Origin: Mesobacterium_A hydrothermale
GTDB lineage: Bacteria > Pseudomonadota > Alphaproteobacteria > Rhodobacterales > Rhodobacteraceae
Length of the DNA stretch: 64,000 bases
Direction: 5' to 3'
Assembly (NCBI RefSeq): GCF_035818635.1
Contig: NZ_JAYLLH010000007.1
Span: 97,945-161,944 of the forward strand
Every line of letters starts with the position of its first letter. Within the stretch, counting starts at the first letter, position 1. Shown in pieces: positions 1 to 7,623 of this stretch. The translations under genes were made by a program, and so were the position numbers. Under the pieces are notes generated by a model. It did no database searches, was not told where the DNA came from, and saw only the letters and a list, made by a program, of their open reading frames with translations.

Positions 1-491
1 GCGCCATGGCGCGGATGGAAGAGACCAGCTCGGACAGTTTCGCGCTGGATCTGAAGAAATGGCGGTCGATCATGGCGGCCTATGAAGGCGGCGGCCATGC
101 CTATCACGCCACAATGCCCACCGACAGCCTGCGCGCTTTCCGCGACACAATGCTGGAAACCCGCGAATATGGCTTTGACCGGCTGAAAGGGGCGCAATGG
201 GCGCTGGGCAACGCGGTGCGTGCGATGCTGGCAGAGAAAGGCGTGAAATCGGTCGCGGCAGAGGGCTTCGGCGCGCCGGGGGTCGTGGTGAGCTATACCT
301 CTGATCCGGAAATCCAGTCGGGCCGCGCCTTTGCCGCCAGGGGTATGCAGATTGCCGCCGGTGTGCCGCTGCAATGTGACGAGCCGCAGGGCTTTTCTAC
401 CTTCCGATTGGGGCTGTTCGGGCTGGACAAGCTTTATGACGTGGATGGCACCGTGGCGCGGCTGCGCGGGGTCTTGGACCAGGTGCTTTGA
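1..491 (+). CDS. Class V aminotransferase (alanine-glyoxylate aminotransferase family), 3' end only
   Basis: The reading frame is open from the window edge (first full codon at base 3) to the stop at 491, so this is the last 162 or so residues of a longer gene. The tail with TFRLGLFGLDKL is typical of the small C-terminal domain of alanine/serine-glyoxylate aminotransferases, which are PLP enzymes of about 380-400 residues. The PLP lysine lies outside the window. The ATG at base 6 is probably internal. The amino donor cannot be decided from this fragment. A hairpin terminator follows at 522-547. Confidence 0.75.
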   Translation, partial: AMARMEETSSDSFALDLKKWRSIMAAYEGGGHAYHATMPTDSLRAFRDTMLETREYGFDRLKGAQWALGNAVRAMLAEKGVKSVAAEGFGAPGVVVSYTSDPEIQSGRAFAARGMQIAAGVPLQCDEPQGFSTFRLGLFGLDKLYDVDGTVARLRGVLDQVL

Positions 492-521
492 TCCGGGCGC
501 TGTCCGGTTTGGCACGGTGAG

Positions 522-547
522 AAGAGGGGGCGCTGCCCCCTCTTTTC
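522..547 (+). terminator. Intrinsic terminator after the aminotransferase gene
   Basis: Perfect 10-bp stem (AAGAGGGGGC / GCCCCCTCTT) with a 3-nt loop GCT, followed by TTTTC. It lies 31 bp after the stop codon and stands between two convergent genes. Confidence 0.7.
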
Positions 548-565
548 GCTTTCAGAGAAAATTCA

Positions 566-597
566 CCCCCGAGGTCTTTTCAAGGCAAAAGAAACGG
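566..597. repeat. Degenerate copy of the dispersed CATCATCTTG/AAATATCC intergenic repeat
   Basis: CCCCCGAGG followed by a TTTTC..GGCAA segment, next to a G5/C5 hairpin. This is the same layout as the better copy at 40293-40349. Similarity is partial, so membership in the family is an inference. Confidence 0.35.
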
Positions 598-598
598 G

Positions 599-1795
599 TC
601 AACGCGCCCGGGTGCCAAGGCCCATCTGCATCAGCGTCGTGCGCACTGGCTTGATCGAATAGAGCGCGTCAAGCCCCTTGGCCCGCAGGTCGCGCAGCGG
701 CCGCGCCGACAGCATCGAGGTGCGGTTGAGCAGGGTGATGCCGGCGACGCGGGCGCGGATATCGGTCATGCGGGCGCGGTGATAGGCCTGCAACATGGGC
801 TGATCGCCAAGCGTGTCGCGGTGCTTTTCCGCAAGCTCCAGCAGCGCCACCATGTCGTTCAGGCTCATGTTCAGGCCTTGTGCCCCGATCGGGGGCACGA
901 CATGGGCGGCTTCGGCCACCAGCGCCAGACGTTCGCCGTAAAGCGTGTCGGCGTGCTGGGCGATGATCGGCCAGATTGTGCGGCGCGAGGCCAGTTTCAG
1001 CGGGCCAAACAGGCCGCAGGACCGGTCTGTCATCGCGCGCTCCAGATCGGCATCGGCCAGCGCGAACAGGTCCTGTGCCTTGGGGCCTTCTTCCATCCAG
1101 ACCACGGCCGAGGAGGGCAGCCCGTTGTAGTCGGGCAGCGGGACCAGCGTGAACGGGCCGCCGGTGCGGTGGATTTCCGTCGAGACATTGCCGTGCGGGA
1201 TCGGGTGGGTGACCGCGAAGGCCAGCGCCTTTTGCCCGAAACGGGTGGTGTGCACCCCGATCCCCGCGGCCTTTCGCATCGGAGAGCCGCGCCCATCGGC
1301 GGCGATCACCAGCTTGCAGCGGACGTTTGTGCCGTCGCTGAGCCCGACGCGGGCCTCTGCCGTGCGGGTGAACAGCGTGGTGGTGGCGGTACCGGGGCGA
1401 AAATCGACAGTGGGCATCTGGTCCAGATGTGCCGCCATCTCGCGCCTTAGCAGCCAGTTCGGCAGGTTCCAGCCGAACGGCAGCGCGGAAATGTCGGAGG
1501 CGTCGAAATCCTTGATCACGCGCGGTTCGGGGATGTCTCCGCCTGCGTCGACGATGCGCATGGTCTGCAGGGGCATGGCATGGGGGGCCAGCCGGGCCCA
1601 AAGGCCCGCGCGTTCCAGGAACGCCTGCGCCGGTTGCAGGAACGCGGTTGTGCGCAGGTCCGACCCGTCGCTGTCGCGGGTGGTGACCGGCGGGGCAGGG
1701 TCCACGCACAGAACGTTGAACCCTTGGGTTCCGAAGGCGGCCGCGGCGGTAAGCCCGGCGATCCCGCCTCCGGAGATGACGATGTCATGATCCAT
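599..1795 (-). CDS. UbiH/UbiF/COQ6-family FAD-dependent monooxygenase, probable ubiquinone-ring hydroxylase
   Basis: A 398-residue flavoprotein, normal length for the family. The N-terminal dinucleotide-binding motif GGGIAG is at residues 8-13. An ADGRGSPMR segment (about residue 165) fits the DG motif. The second FAD motif reads AEAAHVVPPIGAQGLN near residue 290, the alphaproteobacterial form in place of GDAAH. Family members hydroxylate the ring of ubiquinone precursors at the membrane using O2. The start is well supported: AGGAG lies 7 nt before ATG. Which ring position it acts on (UbiH, UbiF, UbiL or UbiM role) cannot be told from sequence. Confidence 0.85.
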   Translation of the reverse strand: MDHDIVISGGGIAGLTAAAAFGTQGFNVLCVDPAPPVTTRDSDGSDLRTTAFLQPAQAFLERAGLWARLAPHAMPLQTMRIVDAGGDIPEPRVIKDFDASDISALPFGWNLPNWLLRREMAAHLDQMPTVDFRPGTATTTLFTRTAEARVGLSDGTNVRCKLVIAADGRGSPMRKAAGIGVHTTRFGQKALAFAVTHPIPHGNVSTEIHRTGGPFTLVPLPDYNGLPSSAVVWMEEGPKAQDLFALADADLERAMTDRSCGLFGPLKLASRRTIWPIIAQHADTLYGERLALVAEAAHVVPPIGAQGLNMSLNDMVALLELAEKHRDTLGDQPMLQAYHRARMTDIRARVAGITLLNRTSMLSARPLRDLRAKGLDALYSIKPVRTTLMQMGLGTRAR

Positions 1796-1854
1796 CGAAC
1801 AGCTCCTTCACTGCGGCCAGTCTAACGCCAGCCGCAGACAGGAGCCATGCGGCA

Positions 1855-2085
1855 TCACTTCCCGACAGTGATCGTGATCAGAACGGCATAGACCACCGGC
1901 ACCATGACCAGTGCGGGCACGGTCAGGGCGACCGGGCCCCAAGTGTAGACGGCCACGCCCCATAGCACGACCAGTACGGCCAGAAGCAGGTAGAAGGCAG
2001 CCAGACCGTTGCGGGCAAAGAACCCGAGCGGCATTTCGGAAACGGCACCACCGAAAGTTGCAGGCGAGGTGTCGATTTGGGTCAT
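1855..2085 (-). CDS. Small two-TM membrane protein, function unknown
   Basis: A 76-residue protein beginning MTQIDTS. A GTG four codons upstream (2097) is possible, but GGAG sits 6 nt before the ATG at 2085, so that start is preferred. Two hydrophobic stretches (about residues 23-42 and 47-70) would span the membrane. The end KK/GK-type tail is short. I do not recognise the family. It lies alone behind an AT-rich region with nested dyads, 60 bp upstream of the UbiH-like gene on the same strand, so co-transcription is possible. Confidence 0.6.
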   Translation of the reverse strand: MTQIDTSPATFGGAVSEMPLGFFARNGLAAFYLLLAVLVVLWGVAVYTWGPVALTVPALVMVPVVYAVLITITVGK

Positions 2086-2141
2086 GAAGGTCTCCACTGG
2101 ATTTTATGTTGTCCAGTACACATATATTTTCTGTCACGCCC

Positions 2142-2193
2142 ATCACATGTTCATATTGTCGCATATATGAATATTTGAATTTACTTATGTGAT
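2142..2193. promoter_or_regulatory. AT-rich intergenic region with two nested inverted repeats
   Basis: Outer arms ATCACAT (2142-2148) and ATGTGAT (2187-2193); inner arms TTCATAT (2150-2156) and ATATGAA (2165-2171) with an 8-nt spacer. It overlaps the stop codon of the HAD nucleotidase gene and precedes the small membrane protein gene. It could be an operator or an RNA hairpin at the end of the nucleotidase transcript. No T-run follows, so it is not a standard terminator. Confidence 0.4.
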
Positions 2194-2829
2194 CCTTGCC
2201 AAAAATTGCGCGAGGTCCTCTGTGTGGTGGTGAATATGCTCGGCCTCGACCGGGGTTTCGGCGACGTGAACGGTGCGCATGCCCATGTCATGCGGGGCGG
2301 CCAGGTTGCGCGGGTCATCTTCGAACATGGCGGCCGATTCCGTATCGATCCCGGCCAGGCCGAACACGGTTTCAAACGCTCGGCGTTCGGGCTTGGGGTG
2401 GTAATCGGCGTGTTCGACGCCGTAGATTTCGTCAAACGCGGCATCCAGTCCGCGCGCCTTCAGGACCTTCGCCGCATAGGGGGCGGAACCGTTGGTATAG
2501 ACCAGTTTGCGGCCAGGCAACGACTGGATCAACTCTGACAGATGCGGATCCGGGGATAGTGCTTCAAAGCTGATGTCGTGCACGTCGTGCAGATAGGGAC
2601 CCGGGTCGATGTCATGTTCGCGCATCAAACCGGCCAGCGTGGTGCCGTAGGTGCGCCAGTAGTGCTTGCGCAGATGGTTGGCGCGGTCATGGTCGACCCC
2701 CAGCGCCTCCATCACGAAGCGGGTCATCTTCACCTCGATCTGATCGAAAAGCCGCACCGCGGGTGGGTAAAGCGTGTTGTCGAGGTCGAAAACCCAGGTC
2801 TTGACGTGGCTGAAACGGTTTTTCGGCAT
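2185..2829 (-). CDS. HAD-superfamily pyrimidine 5'-nucleotidase (SDT1-like)
   Basis: 214 residues from MPKNRF. The nucleophile motif DLDNTLYP lies near residue 14, motif II in YTNGS (about 110), the lysine in HPKPERRAF (about 142) and the acidic motif IV FEDDPRN (about 165). This pattern matches the pyrimidine 5'-nucleotidase branch of HAD phosphatases, which dephosphorylate UMP/CMP-type nucleotides in the cytosol. The longer upstream frame to 2982 overlaps the divergent GntR gene and is low-complexity, so the internal ATG was chosen. Confidence 0.8.
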   Translation of the reverse strand: MPKNRFSHVKTWVFDLDNTLYPPAVRLFDQIEVKMTRFVMEALGVDHDRANHLRKHYWRTYGTTLAGLMREHDIDPGPYLHDVHDISFEALSPDPHLSELIQSLPGRKLVYTNGSAPYAAKVLKARGLDAAFDEIYGVEHADYHPKPERRAFETVFGLAGIDTESAAMFEDDPRNLAAPHDMGMRTVHVAETPVEAEHIHHHTEDLAQFLARIT

Positions 2830-2948
2830 GGTTGTGTCCCGGGTTGCGTGCGCCATAGCTAGGGGCGCGCGGCCCATGCGGCAATGGCCAACTTGCAAGT
2901 TCGGCCGTCGGGGGGCTATCTTGCCGCGACTGACCCGGGAGGTAGACC

Positions 2949-3596
2949 ATGCCGCAAGCGAAATCGCCGCAGAAGGATGCATATACCCTGATCCTCGAGG
3001 CGATCGACATGGGCGAATTCAAGCCCGGAGACCGGCTTGTCGAGAGTGATCTGGCCGACCGTTTCGGAGTCTCTCGAACGCCGATTCGCGAAGCGTTGCA
3101 ACGGCTTGAAACACAGTCCCTGTTGGCGCGGGATGGCCGATCGCTGATCGTGGCCTCGCTCGACCACAACCAGATGGCCGAACTTTACGTGGTGCGGACC
3201 GAACTGGAAGGGTTGGCCGCGCGGCTGGCCGCCCGTCACGCGACCGAGGAGGAAATTCAGGTCCTGCGAGAGATGGTGGACGAAGACCGGGCCCTGATGA
3301 ACGATCCGTCTGCGTTGGCACGGGCGAACCGGCGGTTTCACAAGATGATCCACCTGGCATCGCACAACCGGTACCTGGTGCAGCAGCTGGACCTTGTGCA
3401 CCGGTCGATGGCGTTGATGGCAACCACGTCGCTCGCGGCGCAGGGCCGGGGGGAAATCGCGATGGCTGAACACCAGGCGATCGTCGATGCAATCGCCCGG
3501 CGGGACGAAGATGCGGCCTACAAGGCGCTGCGCGACCATATTTCGGTGGCCTTTGTCACGCGGCTGAAACTGGACAATACGTCCGAGGCGCGCTGA
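2949..3596 (+). CDS. GntR-family transcriptional regulator, FadR/FCD subgroup
   Basis: 215 residues. The N-terminal winged helix (about residues 10-75) contains GDRLVESDLADRFGVSRTPIREALQRL, split by the classic turn SRTPIREAL. The C-terminal helical FCD ligand domain has the usual metal-site histidines (HKMIH, EHQAI). GGGAGG 5 nt before ATG supports the start. It is transcribed away from the HAD nucleotidase with a 119-bp shared gap, so it may control that gene or itself. The stop abuts the converging glycosyltransferase stop in a TGATCA palindrome. The effector is unknown. Confidence 0.85.
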   Translation: MPQAKSPQKDAYTLILEAIDMGEFKPGDRLVESDLADRFGVSRTPIREALQRLETQSLLARDGRSLIVASLDHNQMAELYVVRTELEGLAARLAARHATEEEIQVLREMVDEDRALMNDPSALARANRRFHKMIHLASHNRYLVQQLDLVHRSMALMATTSLAAQGRGEIAMAEHQAIVDAIARRDEDAAYKALRDHISVAFVTRLKLDNTSEAR

Positions 3597-5468
3597 TCAC
3601 GCCGGGGGATCCGGTCCGGAGCGGCCGTGGGTTGTCTTGTCCCAGAAGAACGGATCGGCGAGCAGTTCCCACCACGCCTTGTAGGCGGCGGCAACTGCCA
3701 GAGGGAAATAGAGGATCAACGTCGGCACCCAGGGGATCAGCCCGATATGCGGGCTGCGCACAAGGGCGAGGCTCCCGACCAGCAAAGACACCCCTTCGGA
3801 CAGCAGGAAGAGCGCAAGCAGGGCATGGAACACCGGTTCTTGCAACGCCTGCGCCGGATGCGTCAGGTCCAGTTGCACCAGCCAGAACGACCACAGCAGT
3901 GGCGCCAGCGTGAATTGCAGGATCGTGGTCAGGAAAACAGCCTGCATCCCGGCAAATTTCCACGGCCCCAGATCGGACAGCAGACGGCGTGGGCTGCGCA
4001 TGTGCACAAGGTAGGTAACCAGGTATCCCTTCAGCCAGCGCGAGCGCTGCTTGACCCAGGACAGGGGGCGATTGTTGGCCTCTTCCCGGGTGACGGTCGG
4101 CACGACTTCTGTCCGATAGCCATAGCGCGCAAGGCGAATGCCCAGATCGGCATCCTCGGTCACATTGTGGGCGTCCCAGCCGCGGACCTCTTCCAGCACG
4201 TGACGGCGAAAGAACACGGTTGTCCCGCCCAGCGGGATGGCAAAGCCCAACCGTGCCAGCCCGGGAAGCAAGACCCGGAACCAGGCGGCGTATTCGATGG
4301 TAAAGCACCGCGAAAGCCAGTTGGCGCGTGGGTTGTAGAAATCCAGCGCGCCTTGCAGGCAGGCGACTTCGGGCGGAGCGGTTTCGAAACGGGCCGCGAT
4401 CAGCTCAAGCTGGTGCGGGTCGGGGGCATCCTCGGCGTCATAGATGCCGACAATTTCACCCTTGCTGAACCGATATGCATAGTTCAGCGCGCGCGGCTTG
4501 GTGGTCACGCTGCCTGGCGGGACCTCGATCACCCGCATCCAGCCGGGCAGGTTGGTGTGCGCCAGCACGGCCTTGGTCTGGTCATCCGCAGCCTCCAGTA
4601 CCAGCAAGACCTCAAGCCGGGATTTGGGATAGCTCAGCCGCGACAGGCGGCGGATCAGCGTGCTGGCGATGTCCTTTTCATGCAGCAAAGGCACCAGGAC
4701 GCTGACCATCGGATAGCGCGCGGGCACGATGCGGCGATTGTCTGGTGGCACGTGGGCCTGCCCGGCAAAGGCGGCTGCGATCTTCAATATCTGCGACACG
4801 ATCAGTGACAGCATCGCAAGCCCCACCGCCACCGCGAAAAACAGCTGAGGCCACAGGATCAGCGCCAGACCCATGCCGCCCCCGGCCGTGGCCAGAACAG
4901 CAAGGCGCCGGCCGCTGAGTTCCCTGAAATCACGGCAGCTTTCTTCCGCCCGAACCCAGGTTTCCGCCGCCCGGGCCAGATCGTGGGCGTGACGTTCGGC
5001 AATCACCGCCTGAAGATCGCTTTCCAGCGCCAGCGCCATGCGCAGCGGGCCAATCCCCGTCGGCAGGCGGGCGCAGGTGGCGGCAAACTCCTCTGGCCTT
5101 GCGGTGGCGATCAGCACCGTGTCACCAATCCGGGCCCAGGGCAGGAAAGCGTGCTGCAGGCTGAATTCCGGGTCGATCATCCCCGCAAGCGTCGGATCAG
5201 GCGGTACAGTGACGGGATCGACGACCAGCACGCCATGATGCACCGCCTGGCTGGCCAGCGTGTCTTCGGGGCTTGCCAGCCCCTGTGACAACATCACCTG
5301 GTCAAGGCTAGCGCCGGTGCGTTTGGCATCGCCAAGCGCGGTCAGCATTTGCCGTGGCGACGCTGCGCCCGCGTCCATCAGCAACCGCGCCATCGGCACG
5401 CCCGGACGCAGACCCAGCCGCCGCACGCTGTCCTGCGCGGAAATTCGGTCTGGAATGGAATCGGGCAT
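3597..5468 (-). CDS. Membrane family-2 glycosyltransferase with an N-terminal MshEN/GspE-like domain
   Basis: 623 residues. Residues about 10-165 resemble the N-terminal domain of type II secretion/pilus ATPases, which often binds cyclic di-GMP. Two TM segments follow near 185-235, then a GT2 catalytic domain with DAEDAPDPHQL (DxD region, about residue 345), NVTEDADLG and the QRSRWLKG motif of processive beta-glycosyltransferases, and about four C-terminal TM helices. It probably polymerises a polysaccharide at the inner membrane; the sugar is unknown. No free Shine-Dalgarno precedes the start: the only GGAG lies inside the 3' arm of a 19-bp hairpin that ends at the base before ATG. Confidence 0.8.
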   Translation of the reverse strand: MPDSIPDRISAQDSVRRLGLRPGVPMARLLMDAGAASPRQMLTALGDAKRTGASLDQVMLSQGLASPEDTLASQAVHHGVLVVDPVTVPPDPTLAGMIDPEFSLQHAFLPWARIGDTVLIATARPEEFAATCARLPTGIGPLRMALALESDLQAVIAERHAHDLARAAETWVRAEESCRDFRELSGRRLAVLATAGGGMGLALILWPQLFFAVAVGLAMLSLIVSQILKIAAAFAGQAHVPPDNRRIVPARYPMVSVLVPLLHEKDIASTLIRRLSRLSYPKSRLEVLLVLEAADDQTKAVLAHTNLPGWMRVIEVPPGSVTTKPRALNYAYRFSKGEIVGIYDAEDAPDPHQLELIAARFETAPPEVACLQGALDFYNPRANWLSRCFTIEYAAWFRVLLPGLARLGFAIPLGGTTVFFRRHVLEEVRGWDAHNVTEDADLGIRLARYGYRTEVVPTVTREEANNRPLSWVKQRSRWLKGYLVTYLVHMRSPRRLLSDLGPWKFAGMQAVFLTTILQFTLAPLLWSFWLVQLDLTHPAQALQEPVFHALLALFLLSEGVSLLVGSLALVRSPHIGLIPWVPTLILYFPLAVAAAYKAWWELLADPFFWDKTTHGRSGPDPPA

Positions 5469-5512
5469 GGCTCGGGTGCTCCACTGGCTGAAACCAGTGG
5501 AGCACCCGAGCC
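5469..5512 (-). promoter_or_regulatory. Perfect 19-bp inverted repeat abutting the glycosyltransferase start codon
   Basis: Arms 5469-5487 and 5494-5512 are exact reverse complements; the loop is CTGAAA (TTTCAG on the minus strand). On the transcript of the minus-strand genes the hairpin ends one base before the glycosyltransferase AUG and hides its only GGAG. No T-run follows on either strand, so it does not look like a standard terminator for carA, whose stop is 22 bp upstream. Confidence 0.7.
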
Positions 5513-5534
5513 TTAACAGATGGTTAATCGTGGC

Positions 5535-6695
5535 TTAACCGGCCGCCCGGTCCATCGAGGCGGCGAACCGTTCGAACAGATAAAAACTGTCCTGCGGGCC
5601 GGGGCTTGCTTCCGGATGGTGCTGGACGGAAAACACCGGGCGATCGGCCATGCGGATTCCGCAGTTCGAGCCGTCGAACAGCGACACATGGGTTTCCAGC
5701 ACGCCATCGGGCAGGGTCTGGCTGTCTACCGCAAAGCCATGGTTCATCGACGTGATTTCGACCTTTCCGGTCTCGATCTCTTTCACCGGATGGTTGGCGC
5801 CATGGTGACCGTGGTTCATCTTGATGGTCTTTGCACCCACCGCCAGTGCCAGCATCTGATGACCCAGGCAGATGCCGAAGATCGGCAGCTCTGTCTTGTC
5901 CAGCAGGTCGCGGATCATCGGTACGGCGTATTCGCCGGTCGCTGCCGGGTCACCAGGGCCGTTCGACAGAAAGACGCCATCAGGATCATGGGCCATGACA
6001 TCGTCATAGGTGGCCGAGGCAGGCAGCACCGTCACGTCGCACCCGGCACTCGCAAGGCATCGCAAGATGTTGCGCTTGGCCCCGTAATCCACCGCAACCA
6101 CCTTGTGGCGGGCATTGGTCTGGCGCGCATAGCCATCCGGCCAGGCCCACCGCATTTCGTCCCAGCGATAGCTTTGCGCGCAGGTCACGTCCTTGGCCAG
6201 GTCAAGCCCCACCAGCCCGCGGAAGGCGCGGGCCTTTGCGACCAGCGCGGCGATGTCGAAATTGCCTTCGGGATCGTGCGACAGCGCCACGTGCGGGGCG
6301 CCTTGCTGGCGGATCGCGCGGGTCAGGCGGCGGGTGTCGATGCCGCCGATGGCGATGCGGCCACGGGCCGCCAGCCAGGCCGACAAATCCTGTGCCGCGC
6401 GCCAGTTCGACGGGTCGGTGGGCATCCATTTGACCACCATGCCGTCTGCCACCGGGTCGCCGGTTTCGTCATCCTCGGGGGTGACGCCGGTGTTGCCGAT
6501 ATGGGGAAAGGTGAAGGTCACGATCTGCCCGGCATAGGACGGATCGGTCATGATCTCCTGGTAGCCGGTCATCGCGGTGTTGAAACACAGCTCTGCCACG
6601 GTTTCGCCGGTCGCGCCGAAGCCCTGTCCGTAAAACACGGTGCCGTCGGCCAGTGCCAGACAGGCTGTGGGTTTGCGCGAGATGTCCTGGGGCAT
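5535..6695 (-). CDS. carA: Carbamoyl-phosphate synthase small (glutaminase) subunit
   Basis: 386 residues from MPQDISRK, with AGGAG 7 nt before ATG. The N-terminal CPSase small-chain domain is followed by a class I glutamine amidotransferase domain: catalytic Cys in IFGICLGHQ (about residue 260) and the His/Glu pair in SVQHHPEASPGP (about 345). It supplies ammonia from glutamine to CarB for arginine and pyrimidine synthesis in the cytosol. carB is not adjacent, which is common in this group. It diverges from the YqeY-family gene. Confidence 0.96.
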   Translation of the reverse strand: MPQDISRKPTACLALADGTVFYGQGFGATGETVAELCFNTAMTGYQEIMTDPSYAGQIVTFTFPHIGNTGVTPEDDETGDPVADGMVVKWMPTDPSNWRAAQDLSAWLAARGRIAIGGIDTRRLTRAIRQQGAPHVALSHDPEGNFDIAALVAKARAFRGLVGLDLAKDVTCAQSYRWDEMRWAWPDGYARQTNARHKVVAVDYGAKRNILRCLASAGCDVTVLPASATYDDVMAHDPDGVFLSNGPGDPAATGEYAVPMIRDLLDKTELPIFGICLGHQMLALAVGAKTIKMNHGHHGANHPVKEIETGKVEITSMNHGFAVDSQTLPDGVLETHVSLFDGSNCGIRMADRPVFSVQHHPEASPGPQDSFYLFERFAASMDRAAG

Positions 6696-6879
6696 GGCGC
6701 GACTCCTGATAATGGGCAAATTGGCGGGAAACTATGCCCGCAGGCGCACCGGGTCAAGTCCGCGCGGGAAAAGAATAATCCTTGTTTTACAGGGGCTTGT
6801 CGGATCCCTCCGCAGGTTGCGCCGGTTGGCGTCTTCGCATATGGTGCCATTTTGCATGAAACCAACGGGGATGGGGAAC

Positions 6880-7344
6880 ATGGAACTTCGGGCGCGCGTC
6901 ACCGCGGCGATGAAACAGGCCATGAAGGACAAGGACAGCGCCCGGCTGTCGACGATCCGGCTGATCAATGCGGCGATCAAGGATCGCGACATCGCGCTGC
7001 GCGGCGAAGGTCAGGAAGACGGGGTCGGCGAGGCCGAGATCCTGTCGATCCTTGCCAAGATGGTGAAGCAGCGCCGCGAAAGCGCCAAGACCTATGAAGA
7101 GGGCGGGCGGCTGGACCTGGCCGAGCGCGAACTGGCGGAAATCGTTGTTATCGAAGGCTTTTTGCCGCGAAAACTGTCGGATGACGAGGTCGCAAAGGCG
7201 GTCGATGCGGCGGTGGCCGAGGTCGGCGCGGACTCGATCCGCGACATGGGCCGGGTCATGGGCGTGCTGAAGACGAAATACAGTGGCCAGATGGATTTCG
7301 GCGCGGTCGGCGCGCTGATCAAGGACAAGCTGGCGCAGGGCTGA
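6880..7344 (+). CDS. GatB/YqeY domain protein
   Basis: 154 residues from MELRARVTAAMK. The whole protein matches the YqeY-type helical domain that also forms the tail of GatB: conserved LINAAIKDRDIALR, then the C-terminal helix domain with RDMGRVMGVLKTKYSGQMDFG. In GatB this module binds tRNA; the stand-alone family has no settled role. ATG at 6871 (MGNMEL) is an alternative start. Divergent from carA, an arrangement I regard as usual in Rhodobacteraceae. Confidence 0.9.
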   Translation: MELRARVTAAMKQAMKDKDSARLSTIRLINAAIKDRDIALRGEGQEDGVGEAEILSILAKMVKQRRESAKTYEEGGRLDLAERELAEIVVIEGFLPRKLSDDEVAKAVDAAVAEVGADSIRDMGRVMGVLKTKYSGQMDFGAVGALIKDKLAQG

Positions 7345-7355
7345 GCGATCCGGGC

Positions 7356-7375
7356 GCGCCGGGTCCGCCCGGCGC
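7356..7375 (+). terminator. GC-rich hairpin after the YqeY-family gene, possible terminator
   Basis: Perfect 8-bp stem GCGCCGGG / CCCGGCGC with loop TCCG, 12 bp after the stop codon. There is no T-run, so termination activity is uncertain. Confidence 0.35.
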
Positions 7376-7440
7376 CGGGACGCCGCAGGGAATCACTCCT
7401 TAACACGTTGATGAGGCTGGGTTTTGCCGGGGGCACAACT

Positions 7441-7473
7441 CATGCACATTGCATGCACATTCCATGCATACGC
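7441..7473. repeat. Three imperfect 11-bp direct repeats (iterons) upstream of the RTX gene
   Basis: CATGCACATTG, CATGCACATTC and CATGCATACGC lie head to tail, one per helical turn. They contain TGCATGCA palindromic joins. The spacing suggests a protein binding one DNA face. They lie 150 bp before the RTX protein start in a 279-bp gene-free gap. Confidence 0.5.
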
Positions 7474-7623
7474 GGATGTGCCGGATGGGGGTTCACGGGG
7501 CGTCCGGTGCGGGGCTAAAGGCCGGGTGCAACCCTACTCCAGCAAAGGCACGGTTTTCATGACCTGACCGCTTTGCGGCGTTTTGCTAGCCTTTGGGCAA
7601 GAGTTGTCCAAAGGAAAACGGCC

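Noticed and set aside
5469..5512. Simple rho-independent terminator for carA
   Set aside because: Stem is strong but no T-run follows on either strand, and the stem abuts a start codon.
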